Below, piece by piece: positions 44,275-54,359 of a DNA stretch of 64,000 nucleotides (positions are counted from its first letter, which is position 1; each line of letters starts with the position of its first letter). The position numbers and the translations under genes were made by a program. The notes beneath the pieces are model-generated. The model was not told the DNA's origin and did not search any database. It saw only the letters and a program-made list of their open reading frames with translations. Source of the DNA: an uncultured Prolixibacteraceae bacterium (GTDB lineage: Bacteria; Bacteroidota; Bacteroidia; Bacteroidales; Prolixibacteraceae); contig CALGIG010000044.1 in the NCBI GenBank assembly GCA_937915865.1, positions 14,633-78,632 of the forward strand. Direction: 5' to 3'.

Positions 44275-47200
44275 TTAAAAGACGACATTAAGACCAATTA
44301 CAAAGGAGCGTTGTTGTGGGTTGCCGTTCCAATCAACACCTGTGCCATAAATTTCTGCACCAGAACTATCTGTTGATGAAGAAAAGGCTTCAGGATCAAG
44401 ACCTGAATATTTGGTAAGTGTCAGTAAGTTTTGTCCTTGGACATAAAACCGCACCTTTTCTAAGGTTAGTTTATTGGTTATAATTTTGGGTAAGGTATAG
44501 CCAATAGAAACATTTTGAAGTTTCAGGAAATTTCCGTTTTCAATCCATCGAGATGAACCATCAGATTCCAGGTTGAGGAATGATCCCTTGCCGGACATAA
44601 TAATTGGGACATCGCCATTCCCTGGATTGCTGGTACTTTGCCAGCGATCGAGGATTTCGGTGCTGTTGTTTTGGAAGCTCATAGTCATCATATCACGACG
44701 AGTAACATTGGCCACTTTATTACCTCCTGAGAAACGAAAGAAGATGTTCATATCGAAATTCTTATATTTGAAATTGTTGTCAACCCCTCCAAACCATTTG
44801 GGAATTGTATTGCCAAGTATTTTCTTATCAGAAGCACTCAGACTACTTAATGCACCCAAAGTTCCAGGGTTAGCGGCATCATATACATAGTAGTTGCTAT
44901 TAGTAGGGTTACCCTGAACGATCGTGTTATCAGCCTTCTTATATAATGGATACCCGTTGGCCATATTTACACCCATATATTCGAAGCCATACAACGAACG
45001 CATCGACTCGCCTTCGCGTATGATGGTAAATTGGTACATCATATCGCTCAATAATTTTGTCACCTTATTGTATTGGGTCGAAAAGTTAAGAGATAAATTG
45101 TATTCGAAATCATTTGTTTTTACAACTTTACCGCTCAATTCGAATTCCAATCCATGATTGACAAGTGAGCCAACATTCTGACTGATCACGTTTCCTGGAA
45201 CGCCAAGTGATGGAGGGGTGGGAGCTTGTAGAACAATATCGGTATTCTTCTTTTTCCAGTATGCAGCGGTAAAATTAAATCGGTTTAGAAATGACAATTC
45301 GGCACCTATGTCATAGATATTTTGTTTTTCCCATTTCAGGTTGCTATTCCCAGTCTGAGAATAGGAAATACCAGCTTGAGAGCCGTATAATTGAGCACTG
45401 AATGTATCAAGGTACGAAAAGCTACCTATATCTTCGTTCCCTACCTGGGCTATACTTCCCCTTAATCGGAAATCGTTCACTATATTTTTAATCCCTTTCC
45501 AGAAGCCCATCTCCGACAAACGTACAGCAAATGAACCACCATAGAACCATCCCCAACGGTTATTCTCTGGAAGCTTGGAAAGCCCGTCTTTACGAACAGA
45601 CCCACCTAAATAATAGGTGCTATTATAGTTGTAATTAGCTCGGAACACATAAGAAGATATTCCGTTGTAATAATAGTTTCCACCTGAAGTTTGGGTATTA
45701 TAGGTACTACTAATTATATAGGGCATAAAAAATGCGCTCGACATATCTCTGGCTCCGGCATATACAGAACGATATTCATACTTAGAATACTCAGCTACTG
45801 CAGTTAAGTCAATATTATGTTTATTTAATTTCTTCAAATAGGAGGCAATATTCTGGAAAGTCCACCGTTTACGGGTATAATTCGTTTCGTTAATCAATCC
45901 GTTATAACCGTTTCCATCACCTGTTTCTGGGTACCATGCATAAATGTTGTCCATTAAAGAAACGTCGGCACCAACCGTCGTTTTCAATGTTAAACCAGAA
46001 ATGGGTTTCACTTCCAGATAAGCATTTGGCATTAAACGGTACGACTCGTTTTCCTGAACGTTATTCTTTAAAACCCACACAATATTGGGGACAGTCAGGT
46101 CGATGGGTTGGAGGTTTGCTCCACGGCCCAAGCTTTTTCGGCTGGTCGCATCAATATTATAGCCAGTAGGATCGTCAGGATTATAAACTTTAACATTGGG
46201 TAGCATTCGGGTAGTAGCATACATATTGTCGGATATACTATTTGTGCCTTTTACAGGGCCTTCATTCTTTTGGTACGATCCGTTAAACGAAAAACCAGCC
46301 TTTACCCACTTAAGTAATTTATGGTCAACGCTTGAATTAAAAGTATATCTTTTCAGACTATTATTGATAACAATACCTTGCTGCTTACTGTATCCTGCCG
46401 ATAGGTAATACTGAGTAGCATCGGTTCCACCCGAAACTGACAAGGAATGGCTATGCTGGAACCCCGTGCGGAAAACATAATCGAACCAATTGGTGTCAGT
46501 ATTTTCTGAATCCATCACAGCTGGACGTTGTGCGGACCCAATATTGGCGTACTTCTCATTTGCAATCGTCACAAATTCCTGTGCATTCAGAAGATCATAA
46601 AGTTTTGATGCTGAAGAAAAAGCACCCCAAACATCATAGGTAACTTTTGTTTTCTGCTCTTTCCCTTTTTTAGTAGTTACTAAGATAACTCCATTCGAGG
46701 CCCTTGATCCATAAATTGCAGTAGCGGCACCGTCTTTTAGAATTTCAACCGATTCGATATCTGTTGGATTAATATCGCCCAGCGGATTATTGTTGGTATA
46801 CGAGCCACCAATATTGCCAGAGGTTGCAGGAATACCGTTAATTACCACCAATGGTTGCGAACCCGAAGAAATTGTATTAACACCACGAATTCTTATGTCT
46901 GGAGGCGTTCCAAGATCTGCAGACGATTGAATAATCTGTACCCCGGAAGCACGTCCAGCAATTTGCTGGGCAAAACTAGGAGATGCTTTTTCTGCAATAT
47001 CCGTATTCTTAACCTGCGAAATAGAACTGGTTATATCCTTTTTCTTCTGTACGCCATATCCTACAACTACGACTTCATCAACCGAAACATCCTGCGATTT
47101 AAGTTGAACATTAATAATCGACTGGCCACCAATAGCCACTTCTTGCGTAGTCATGCCAACAAACGAGAAAACTAACGTTTTAGCATCTTTGGGTACCTTT

Positions 47201-47385
47201 AGGTTGTATTTACCGTCCATATCAGTAACTGTTCCAACGGTAGAACCTTTTGCAGAGATAGACACACCAGGTATAGCGCCTCCGTCATCAGCCGAAGTCA
47301 CGCTACCTGTAATTTCTTTGGTTTGCGCTAGGGCAGCAGTCAAACCAATTGCAAAAAATGCAAGCAACAACGCGATTTTTTTCAT
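44275..47385 (-). CDS. SusC/RagA-type TonB-dependent transporter (pair 2)
   Basis: A 1036-residue SusC-family protein with signal peptide (MKKIALLLAFFAIGLTAAL), a CarboxypepD_reg-like domain (ITGSVTSADDGGAIPGVSISAKG), the DEVVVVGYGVQKKKD segment, and plug blocks (AGRASGVQIIQSS, DIRIRGVNTI, PLVVINGIPA, EILKDGAATAIYGSRASNGVILVTTKKG). The barrel ends in SFVIGLNVVF. It pairs with the SusD at 42633. Its first 45 coding bases and the leader are nearly identical to those of SusC of pair 3. Confidence 0.95.
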   Translation of the reverse strand: MKKIALLLAFFAIGLTAALAQTKEITGSVTSADDGGAIPGVSISAKGSTVGTVTDMDGKYNLKVPKDAKTLVFSFVGMTTQEVAIGGQSIINVQLKSQDVSVDEVVVVGYGVQKKKDITSSISQVKNTDIAEKASPSFAQQIAGRASGVQIIQSSADLGTPPDIRIRGVNTISSGSQPLVVINGIPATSGNIGGSYTNNNPLGDINPTDIESVEILKDGAATAIYGSRASNGVILVTTKKGKEQKTKVTYDVWGAFSSASKLYDLLNAQEFVTIANEKYANIGSAQRPAVMDSENTDTNWFDYVFRTGFQHSHSLSVSGGTDATQYYLSAGYSKQQGIVINNSLKRYTFNSSVDHKLLKWVKAGFSFNGSYQKNEGPVKGTNSISDNMYATTRMLPNVKVYNPDDPTGYNIDATSRKSLGRGANLQPIDLTVPNIVWVLKNNVQENESYRLMPNAYLEVKPISGLTLKTTVGADVSLMDNIYAWYPETGDGNGYNGLINETNYTRKRWTFQNIASYLKKLNKHNIDLTAVAEYSKYEYRSVYAGARDMSSAFFMPYIISSTYNTQTSGGNYYYNGISSYVFRANYNYNSTYYLGGSVRKDGLSKLPENNRWGWFYGGSFAVRLSEMGFWKGIKNIVNDFRLRGSIAQVGNEDIGSFSYLDTFSAQLYGSQAGISYSQTGNSNLKWEKQNIYDIGAELSFLNRFNFTAAYWKKKNTDIVLQAPTPPSLGVPGNVISQNVGSLVNHGLEFELSGKVVKTNDFEYNLSLNFSTQYNKVTKLLSDMMYQFTIIREGESMRSLYGFEYMGVNMANGYPLYKKADNTIVQGNPTNSNYYVYDAANPGTLGALSSLSASDKKILGNTIPKWFGGVDNNFKYKNFDMNIFFRFSGGNKVANVTRRDMMTMSFQNNSTEILDRWQSTSNPGNGDVPIIMSGKGSFLNLESDGSSRWIENGNFLKLQNVSIGYTLPKIITNKLTLEKVRFYVQGQNLLTLTKYSGLDPEAFSSSTDSSGAEIYGTGVDWNGNPQQRSFVIGLNVVF

Positions 47386-47410
47386 AGAAAATTATTTTAA
47401 ATTAAACAGC
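47341..47410 (-). promoter_or_regulatory. Conserved leader plus signal-peptide block, SusC pair 2
   Basis: On the mRNA strand GCTGTTTAATTTAA (47410-47397) lies 11 bases before the ATG and is followed by 45 coding bases. The same 14-mer, the same 11-base spacing and 44 of 45 coding bases recur at SusC of pair 3 (53184-53253). SusC1 does not have it. Confidence 0.6.
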
Positions 47411-47738
47411 TTTGAATACTAATACTATGATTGTTAAAGTGAAAAGCCATCTTCCCTCCCCTAGGTTGATAACTTATTAAACTAAAGACAATTTTCCTCC
47501 TTATTTTCACAATATTCTACAGCTAATGTAAAAAAATGTTAAAAAATTTACAAGGACATATACCTACATATCCTATTTTTTATGTTTTTTTTAGTTATTT
47601 TCTTCTAAAAACCTGATTGAATATTTTTGAACACCTTTTGTGGTTTGCGCGAACAAAAAAGACAGCCACTAAGGCTGCCTTTTTACATTAAATATCTTAT
47701 TTAGAACATAGTGATATTGAGCTAGAGTTCTTAAAATA
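47411..47738. other. Non-coding gap between pair 3 and SusC of pair 2
   Basis: AT-rich. It holds the terminator at 47655-47684 for the pair 3 operon and should hold the SusC pair 2 promoter, but no clear TAnnTTTG was found. Confidence 0.4.
47655..47684 (-). terminator. Terminator after SusCD pair 3 operon
   Basis: AAAAAGACAGCC pairs with GGCTGCCTTTTT around ACTAA (one mismatch). On the minus strand a T-run follows. It ends the three-gene operon at 47739-53228. Confidence 0.82.
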
Positions 47739-48518
47739 TCATTTACTTAACAATATTTTTGCAGTAAAATACTCAACACCGGCATAAGTTGCTCCAATGC
47801 CTTTTGCATCGCCTGCATAATAAATATCATACTTTATCTCCAACGTAGGACTAGCACCACAATTGTCCCATGTACCTGAACCTTCAATCTCGTAATCAGA
47901 AAGAGCACCTTTATAATCAGTTGTATAAATAAATTGTCTTGGAATGTCAAGTGTTCCATCTTCATTGATAGTCATATTGAAGGTACCGCCAGAAACAATT
48001 GTTTCTCCCCACCAATCGGAGATAAGTCCTGCACTTATTCCTGAAACGGCCAATTTAGTACCGTTTACATTAGTTGTGATTTCACTGTCATATTCCCAAT
48101 CACTCCCTTCCCACGATCCAACCAAATCCTTAATTCCGTTAGTCAGGGCGCAATATTTTTTCACCAATACTTCCAGCGATTTTGCTTCAGATGTGAGTCC
48201 TCCATGCGTTGTTTCAGTAACTGAAATTGTTGCGTGTTCATCAGCGGGGTAAGTATCGAATTCCACCACAATGGTCCTTGTATCTTCGCTTATACTCTTA
48301 ATTTTAGCATCAGAAACGGTCCAGTTCCAAGTTGAACCTCCTCTGAAATAAGCTGTAGTATATGTTGCAGTAAAGGTTTGGACAGCTTGGGTTGGCCCTT
48401 GTATGCCATTGAGGACAACAGGTATTATTTCGTCATAGTTGTAATTATCTTCGTTACTACATCCCATCGTGAAAAGGAAGAATGCAATAGCTAATATTTT
48501 TAAACTTATCTTTTTCAT
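47739..48518 (-). CDS. Lipoprotein of SusCD pair 3, unknown function
   Basis: A 259-residue lipoprotein (MKKISLKILAIAFFLFTMGC, Cys20). The mature protein shows a PKD-like or Ig-like N-terminal part (GPTQAVQTFTATYTTAYFRG, then STWNWTVSDAKI) and a C-terminal beta-rich part (LVGSWEGSDWEYDSEI, then GTWDNCGASPTLEIKYDIY) that could be a lipocalin-like or sugar-binding fold. No known family is claimed. The upstream frame is open to 48563, but the Met at 48518 gives a clean signal peptide; 48524 is the alternative. It follows SusD by about 35 bases and probably assists surface substrate capture. Confidence 0.75.
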   Translation of the reverse strand: MKKISLKILAIAFFLFTMGCSNEDNYNYDEIIPVVLNGIQGPTQAVQTFTATYTTAYFRGGSTWNWTVSDAKIKSISEDTRTIVVEFDTYPADEHATISVTETTHGGLTSEAKSLEVLVKKYCALTNGIKDLVGSWEGSDWEYDSEITTNVNGTKLAVSGISAGLISDWWGETIVSGGTFNMTINEDGTLDIPRQFIYTTDYKGALSDYEIEGSGTWDNCGASPTLEIKYDIYYAGDAKGIGATYAGVEYFTAKILLSK

Positions 48519-48553
48519 ATTCATTAAGTTAAATATTGTAAAAATAAACAGGG

Positions 48554-50071
48554 TTAGAACCAACCTCCTTTTGAAACATCAACTCCATCGGCATTGGCCT
48601 CACCTCCAAAGGTATAAAGAGGAAGTCCCAACGATTCAAGTTCTTTTCCAGGAACAGGATAATGCAAGAATTGGCCTTTTTGAAGCATATCCCTTCTTCT
48701 CATATCGTAAAACCCGATCATAAATGCTTGTGAGGTTAATTCAATATCACGTTCATAAAATATGGCAGTTAAAATCTGATCTTTTGTAGCAGATGTAGCT
48801 ATATCAGCAAGACCTCCACGTAATTTTCTGGGTTGACTTGAGTTATTAAGAATATTTAAAGCATCTTCGTTTTTTCCTAACATAACCGACGCTTCAGCTT
48901 TGTATAAAGCATTCTCATAAGCCCTGAATTCGTACAATTTTCCTAACCCTTTGTACATTGTTTCGTCAAATCTACTGTACCTGTAATTAGAAAAATGGTA
49001 ATATCCACGGTCAGGTCTAAAATCAACAGATGCTAAGAATTGGTAGTCAGAAAGTAACCGTTTATCACTACTTTGAGCCTGTCCTGCTGTTAGGCCGGTA
49101 TGAACAACTTTAGCAACTCCATCTGACCAATATTTTTTAGGATACGTCGGATCCATCAGGTTAATAATCCTATTGTCTATCCTAGCCCAACCTGGTTGTG
49201 CCAAATAAATAAAATTCTCATCATACCACGTTGCATTAGCATAAGGTGAGCCGTTCCCTTCTGGTCCAAAGTCTGTTGTGATACCCAATTTAGCGTTATC
49301 CAGAACCTTTTGCCAATCAACTGCCAAATTTTGTGTAGCAGTTCGCGGTGCTAAAGCTAAAAACCGGGCAATGTAACTATGAGATAGTGCGACAATCAAA
49401 CTGTTATTAACGGTAACTCCGTTGATAGTGTTGGAATTTAATATAAAAGGACTGGCACTACCTGCTATCTCAATCGCTTTTTCTAAAGAAGCAACAGCAG
49501 CTTTAATAACATCCGTATAAGGAGAGAAATCCAGTAAAGAGAGATCCGTTTCTTCTGAAACGATATAACCTTTATCGTAAGCTAATCCAATGTTCCCAAG
49601 AATAAGACCTTGCATGAAATAGCCAAAGGCGAGCATTGATTTATTATCAACACCATTGGTTCCAATTTGAGTTCCTGCATTGATTAGCTTAAGTGCATCA
49701 TTTACTTGAGAAAGAGCTGCATAAGAACCATTCCAGAAATTTTCGCTTATCTGGTCGTTTGGAGCGCTGACTGAATTGTCCCAGGGAGTTCGGGGCTCAG
49801 CCGAGATGTAACGCATGTAAAAGTTACCCCAAGAACAGGTAAACTGATCAGCAGCTACTAGTGAAGCGATATGGATGTTTGTTGCACGCTGTGTTTGCCA
49901 ATAGCTTAGAAAAGAACCTTCCAAAACTGTTCTTATGTCTTCAGAACTGGCTAGTACGCTTGCGGTATCAGGTTCGTTGAGATTCTCAACGTTAAGGCTC
50001 TCGCAGCTCCATAGTGCCACCAATCCCAGACTAAGAATGAATATTAACTTGTATTTATATATTGCTTTCAT
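48554..50071 (-). CDS. SusD/RagB-type outer-membrane lipoprotein (pair 3)
   Basis: A 505-residue lipoprotein (signal to VALWSCESL, Cys23), starting ESLNVENLNEPDTASVLAS, the usual SusD_RagB opening. Later typical blocks are ALNILNNSSQPRKLRGG and AIFYERDIELTSQAFMIGFYDMRRRDML with GQFLHYPVPGKEL. It should cap SusC at 50094 (22 bases upstream). The lipoprotein at 47739 follows it. Together they are a three-gene surface import operon with no enzyme. Confidence 0.93.
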   Translation of the reverse strand: MKAIYKYKLIFILSLGLVALWSCESLNVENLNEPDTASVLASSEDIRTVLEGSFLSYWQTQRATNIHIASLVAADQFTCSWGNFYMRYISAEPRTPWDNSVSAPNDQISENFWNGSYAALSQVNDALKLINAGTQIGTNGVDNKSMLAFGYFMQGLILGNIGLAYDKGYIVSEETDLSLLDFSPYTDVIKAAVASLEKAIEIAGSASPFILNSNTINGVTVNNSLIVALSHSYIARFLALAPRTATQNLAVDWQKVLDNAKLGITTDFGPEGNGSPYANATWYDENFIYLAQPGWARIDNRIINLMDPTYPKKYWSDGVAKVVHTGLTAGQAQSSDKRLLSDYQFLASVDFRPDRGYYHFSNYRYSRFDETMYKGLGKLYEFRAYENALYKAEASVMLGKNEDALNILNNSSQPRKLRGGLADIATSATKDQILTAIFYERDIELTSQAFMIGFYDMRRRDMLQKGQFLHYPVPGKELESLGLPLYTFGGEANADGVDVSKGGWF

Positions 50072-50093
50072 ATCTTAAACTTTTGTGGTTTAA

Positions 50094-53000
50094 TTAAAAT
50101 TTAAATTCTAATGAGAACGTGTATGTTCTGAAATTAGGATAGTTGAAAATATCCATGGAATAATTTGTTAAGTCACCTCCGGCCGAGACTTCAGGGTCCC
50201 ATCCAGAATATTTGGTAAACGTTAAGAGGTTTCGTCCAAGTATTCCAGCTTTTAATCCTTTTATAAAAGGAATCCCTGCTTTGGCGAAAACACGTTCGTT
50301 AACATCATAATACAATGAAATTTCTCTTAATTTCACAAAAGTTCCATCCTCCACAAAACGGCTGTTTACGTTATTTGCATTATATAGCGATTGGAAGTAG
50401 TAAATGGTCTTTTTCTTATAATCTGGAACACCAAACATATCCATATCTCCATGCCTATTATCACGGTATAGCCATTGTTTAGTGAGGTTATAAATATCGC
50501 CTCCCTGTTTCCAGTGCCACAGCATATTTAAGGTAAAATTATTCCATTTAAGCGAAGTTGTAAACGAAAGGTTGAAGTCAGGGTTCATGTCAGCTATTTT
50601 CACATAATCAGCTGTTTTGTCATTATTTTGGTCTAAAGCAATTGGCTTTTCGAGTGTAGTTCCTTCAGTTCCTTTTTGAATTACGTACCCATCAGAGTTC
50701 ATAACATAATTATCAATAGTAGCACCTGAAGGAAGCTGATTCTTCATTTGATCAAGAGAAGTAACCCAATCATACCCATACATGATACCAAATGTTTCAT
50801 TATCTCTTAGATAGAAAGCTGATACTTCATTGGCACCTGGTCCAACCTGAAATGCAGGGGCATCAAGCTCTTTCACTTTTTGTCTGAGCCTGTCGAAGGC
50901 AAAGTTGAACTTTAGGTTGACCTTTTTAGTTTTGATTGCCTGTACCCCCAATGTGGCTTCAATTGATTTCCCTTGAAGAATGGCGGCATTTCTCCATTGA
51001 GCTATATATCCTGTTGCTGCAGACAAAGGAACTGCAACAAAAGCATCTTTTGTCTCATTTTGAGAAACGATAGCTTCAAAACTGAACCGGTCTAAGAAAT
51101 CGACATTTAACCCAATTTCCTGTTCTACCGTTTCCGAAGGTTTTAGGTTTTTATTTCCAATGGTACTTTTGTAAACGCTTCCATTATATAATCCATAGGT
51201 TTCGTATTGGTAACTAAATCCTGGACGTTGACCTGATGAACCAATTGAAGCCCTGATTTTTAATTCCTGAATTCCAGGAATCTTAATGTCTTCAGTTAAA
51301 CGATAAGCTCCTGAAAATCTGTAATAAGGGTTCCATCTGTTATTTTCTCCAAATAAAGAAGACCCGTCATACCGGTAAAGCATCGAAACCAGATATCTAT
51401 CCTTGATGTCAAGGTCTAAAATTCCAAAGTAATTTCGGGCAATCTCCTGATATTGGTAAGATGATATTGATTTGGTGCCAGTAACAGCATCCAGCGAGGT
51501 AACATTACTTGCGACCAAGTCATTACCTGTTACACTAAACCCTTTTTCAAGACGATTCTCATACAGATAGCTTAACTTACCTTTGGCCAGAACAATACCA
51601 AATTGCTTGTTGACATTAAACGTTCCCTGGAACGTTTGGGAAAGCCCGGTATAATCGGATTTGAATATCTGGCCCTTAATAAATGCTTTTGCCTGTTCCA
51701 TATATCCTTTGGGCCGGATTCTGGTAAAATCGTTATCTCGACGATCAAAGCTATAACTTGCTTCAAAATTTCCCCAATCAAACATTTTGTAGGTCCCAGT
51801 AATATTTTGAACAACTCCACGACGATTGAGTTCTCTTTTCTCATAATATAAAGCATGTTTAGGATTTTCTATTTCTTGTGACCATGGGTTGGGCAAGTAA
51901 TAATATTTTGACAGTATATCATTGTTAGGCGAATCCATATCCAGATTCACATCAGGTTCCATAAACAACATGTTAAAGAAAGCCGTACCCTGGCCACCAC
52001 CATAAGCTTCGTCGCCACCATATTCAGTTGCTTCCCTCGCTTCGGGCAAGTCGATCTTCATCTTGGTAATCAGGGTTGAAGTGGAAATTTTTATTTTGTC
52101 AGTAAGATTATGGTCGATGTTAAACCTGAAGTTTTGGCGGTTTGATCCATCAGTTGACCAAACAATTCCCTGATTTCGGTTGTTCTCAAAAGAGGCAAAG
52201 ATTTTAGTGTTTTTCGCATTGTTCCCTATCGAGATGTAATTTGTAAGAAACTGACCTTCTGTAAATATTTGATCCTGGTAGTCATGATAAACCCCAAAAG
52301 GATTATCCATATAGCCGTCAAATTTAATTTGTCTGGTTCCAACAATATCACTGGAAGGGCCTCCTGTATAACCACTTGGATAAGTAACCCCTGCATATTT
52401 TGTATAAGTATTTACTGATTGGTAATCGCTAGCCAGGGAATATGGGTGATGCGAAGCTAGGTCCATTTTCTTTCCTATTTCCTGAAACCCGAATTCGTTA
52501 CGTACCCTAATTTCTGTTTTACCCTCTTGGAGGCTACCACCGCGTTTAGATGTAATGACGATTACACCAGCTCCTGCGCGCGAACCATATAGTGCCGATG
52601 CTGCAGCTCCTTTTACAACTTCAAAAGTAGAAATATCGTCGGTGTTAACATCGGCAAGCTCTCCTTCAAAAATAACTCCATCAATAAGAACTAATGGTTG
52701 CTGAGAACCAGTAATTGAGGTTGATCCACGTAACCGTATTCCGGTAGACTGTCCTGGATTACCACTTGAGCTTACAACTGTGACTCCAGAGACTTTACCT
52801 TGGAGTGCAGATGCAGCAGAAGTTGCAGGGACAGATTCTAAAGCTTCTTCTCCAACTTTTGATACAGATACAGTCATCTTTTTTACTGGAGTACTACTGG
52901 CAACAGCAGATACGACCACTTCATCAATCCCAAAAACATCAGACTGCAATGTAACATTAATCGAGGAGCCTGTGATATTGACTTCTTTGTTTTTCATTCC

Positions 53001-53228
53001 CACGAAACTGAACGAAAGTGTTTTAGCGTCCTGTGGTACTTTTAAATGGAACACGCCGTCAATGTCGGTAATCGTACCCAAAGTGGTTCCTTTCACAGAA
53101 ACAGACACTCCAGGAATTACACCTCCGTCATCGGCAGAGGTTACTTTCCCTGAAATCTCCTTGGTTTGGGCTATTAAGACCTGCAAACCAATTGCAAAAA
53201 ATGCAAGCAATAACGCGATTTTTTTCAT
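50094..53228 (-). CDS. SusC/RagA-type TonB-dependent transporter (pair 3)
   Basis: A 1044-residue SusC-family protein from ATG 53228; nine further upstream codons are open but the signal peptide (MKKIALLLAFFAIGLQVLIAQ) starts there. A CarboxypepD_reg-like domain (ISGKVTSADDGGVIPGVSVSVKG), DEVVVSAVASST, and plug blocks (LQGKVSGVTVVSS, IRLRGSTSI, PLVLIDGVIF, VVKGAAASALYGSRAGAGVIVITSKRG) precede the barrel, which ends TYTFSLEFKF. It pairs with SusD at 48554 and a lipoprotein. Its 5' block matches that of SusC pair 2 almost exactly. Confidence 0.95.
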   Translation of the reverse strand: MKKIALLLAFFAIGLQVLIAQTKEISGKVTSADDGGVIPGVSVSVKGTTLGTITDIDGVFHLKVPQDAKTLSFSFVGMKNKEVNITGSSINVTLQSDVFGIDEVVVSAVASSTPVKKMTVSVSKVGEEALESVPATSAASALQGKVSGVTVVSSSGNPGQSTGIRLRGSTSITGSQQPLVLIDGVIFEGELADVNTDDISTFEVVKGAAASALYGSRAGAGVIVITSKRGGSLQEGKTEIRVRNEFGFQEIGKKMDLASHHPYSLASDYQSVNTYTKYAGVTYPSGYTGGPSSDIVGTRQIKFDGYMDNPFGVYHDYQDQIFTEGQFLTNYISIGNNAKNTKIFASFENNRNQGIVWSTDGSNRQNFRFNIDHNLTDKIKISTSTLITKMKIDLPEAREATEYGGDEAYGGGQGTAFFNMLFMEPDVNLDMDSPNNDILSKYYYLPNPWSQEIENPKHALYYEKRELNRRGVVQNITGTYKMFDWGNFEASYSFDRRDNDFTRIRPKGYMEQAKAFIKGQIFKSDYTGLSQTFQGTFNVNKQFGIVLAKGKLSYLYENRLEKGFSVTGNDLVASNVTSLDAVTGTKSISSYQYQEIARNYFGILDLDIKDRYLVSMLYRYDGSSLFGENNRWNPYYRFSGAYRLTEDIKIPGIQELKIRASIGSSGQRPGFSYQYETYGLYNGSVYKSTIGNKNLKPSETVEQEIGLNVDFLDRFSFEAIVSQNETKDAFVAVPLSAATGYIAQWRNAAILQGKSIEATLGVQAIKTKKVNLKFNFAFDRLRQKVKELDAPAFQVGPGANEVSAFYLRDNETFGIMYGYDWVTSLDQMKNQLPSGATIDNYVMNSDGYVIQKGTEGTTLEKPIALDQNNDKTADYVKIADMNPDFNLSFTTSLKWNNFTLNMLWHWKQGGDIYNLTKQWLYRDNRHGDMDMFGVPDYKKKTIYYFQSLYNANNVNSRFVEDGTFVKLREISLYYDVNERVFAKAGIPFIKGLKAGILGRNLLTFTKYSGWDPEVSAGGDLTNYSMDIFNYPNFRTYTFSLEFKF

Positions 53229-53253
53229 GTAAAATAAATTTAAATTAAACAGC
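53184..53253 (-). promoter_or_regulatory. Conserved leader plus signal-peptide block, SusC pair 3
   Basis: GCTGTTTAATTTAA at 53253-53240 (mRNA strand), an 11-base spacer, then the ATG (53228) and the first 45 coding bases, 44 of which match SusC of pair 2. The matched spacing argues for a shared functional unit or recent exchange. Confidence 0.6.
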
Positions 53254-53606
53254 ATCTTTTTAAAATACAGGATCGATCATTTAATAATAAAACTACTTAA
53301 TTGGAAATATTTTGATAAATTGACTCCCCCAAATCAAACTTATCAGTAGTATTATTTCTAAATAATATACCCCTAATAACTCTCTATAGTACATATTTGG
53401 CTTAATCTGTACTTTAAAGCAAATACAAATTTAAAAAAATGGGTTAAGTATGATTAACGTATATATATAAAAATTGACATATTTTAACACTTTTAACAAA
53501 AGTGCTATTTTAAATCATTTTATTGGCAATCAATTAATACTTGTAAAATATTAATTAACATTGGTTTGAATGCTCAATTGATGAGTTTATTGAGAATGAT
53601 TCTAAA
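53254..53606. other. Non-coding gap upstream of SusC pair 3
   Basis: Very AT-rich. On the minus strand TAAGTTTG (53342-53335) and TAAATTTG (53433-53426) fit the -7 element, but no -33 box lies at the usual spacing. No ORF is supportable. Confidence 0.4.
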
Positions 53607-54359
53607 TTATAGAATCTCAAGTAAATTGTTGATTTCATTAATAAAATATGTCTTAATTGTACTTTTTAGATGTATATATGAAGATGTTGGCGTTATTTTT
53701 TGCTCAGCTTGACTGCATGAAGCCTCATTTTTCCCGTAGTTCAGGAACATTACCTGGTCTATTCCGTAATTTAATGCACCAATAATGTCGGTTTCCCATG
53801 AGTCTCCAATCATTAGACTTCTCTTCTTTTTGGCATTGGTTGATTTAACAGCATGCTCAAAAATTGCCCGATGTGGTTTTGTTGCTTGTACTTCCTCTGA
53901 AATAAAAACTTTTGTAAAATATTTATCTAGCCCACAATTAACAAGTTTTTTGCGCTGAACTTCTCTGAATCCGTTGGTAATAATGTGCATTTGGTAATTC
54001 TGTGATTTCAGCTTTTCAAGTGTTTCTATTGTACCTTTAAATAAATGATCTTGTATCGCCATTTTTTCAAGGTAGAAATCATTCAATTCTTCCCAGTCTT
54101 GATAGTTAATTCCGAATAATTTAAATGATTGACAAAACCGTTCGATAATGAGTTTCTGTTTGGTAATTCGGTTAAAGTGGTAGTCATTCCAAAGTTTTGT
54201 GTTGATTTTTTCGTATTCGGCGAAGAAAATATCGAAATCGGGTAGTAGCTCCAAAAGCCCGGTATGCTGTAATGTTTCAAACATAGCCAGTTTCGAATTG
54301 GTTGTGAAATCCCACAATGTATTATCCAAATCAAAAAAAAGGTGGTCATATTGTCTCAT
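53607..54359 (-). CDS. HAD-family nucleotidase, YjjG type
   Basis: A 250-residue cytoplasmic HAD hydrolase. Motif I is FFDLDNTLWDFTTNS, the middle Thr-containing motif is IITNGF, motif III Lys is in TKPHRAIFE, and motif IV is MIGDSWETDIIGA. The start RQYDHLFFDLDNTLWDF matches YjjG-type pyrimidine 5'-nucleotidases, which remove non-canonical pyrimidine nucleotides. It overlaps rsmI by four bases (ATGA), so the two are translationally coupled. Confidence 0.9.
   Translation of the reverse strand: MRQYDHLFFDLDNTLWDFTTNSKLAMFETLQHTGLLELLPDFDIFFAEYEKINTKLWNDYHFNRITKQKLIIERFCQSFKLFGINYQDWEELNDFYLEKMAIQDHLFKGTIETLEKLKSQNYQMHIITNGFREVQRKKLVNCGLDKYFTKVFISEEVQATKPHRAIFEHAVKSTNAKKKRSLMIGDSWETDIIGALNYGIDQVMFLNYGKNEASCSQAEQKITPTSSYIHLKSTIKTYFINEINNLLEIL

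Noticed and set aside
53579..53615. Terminator at the end of the YjjG-like gene
   Set aside because: A hairpin overlaps the stop codon, but it is interrupted by a bulge and has no T-run.
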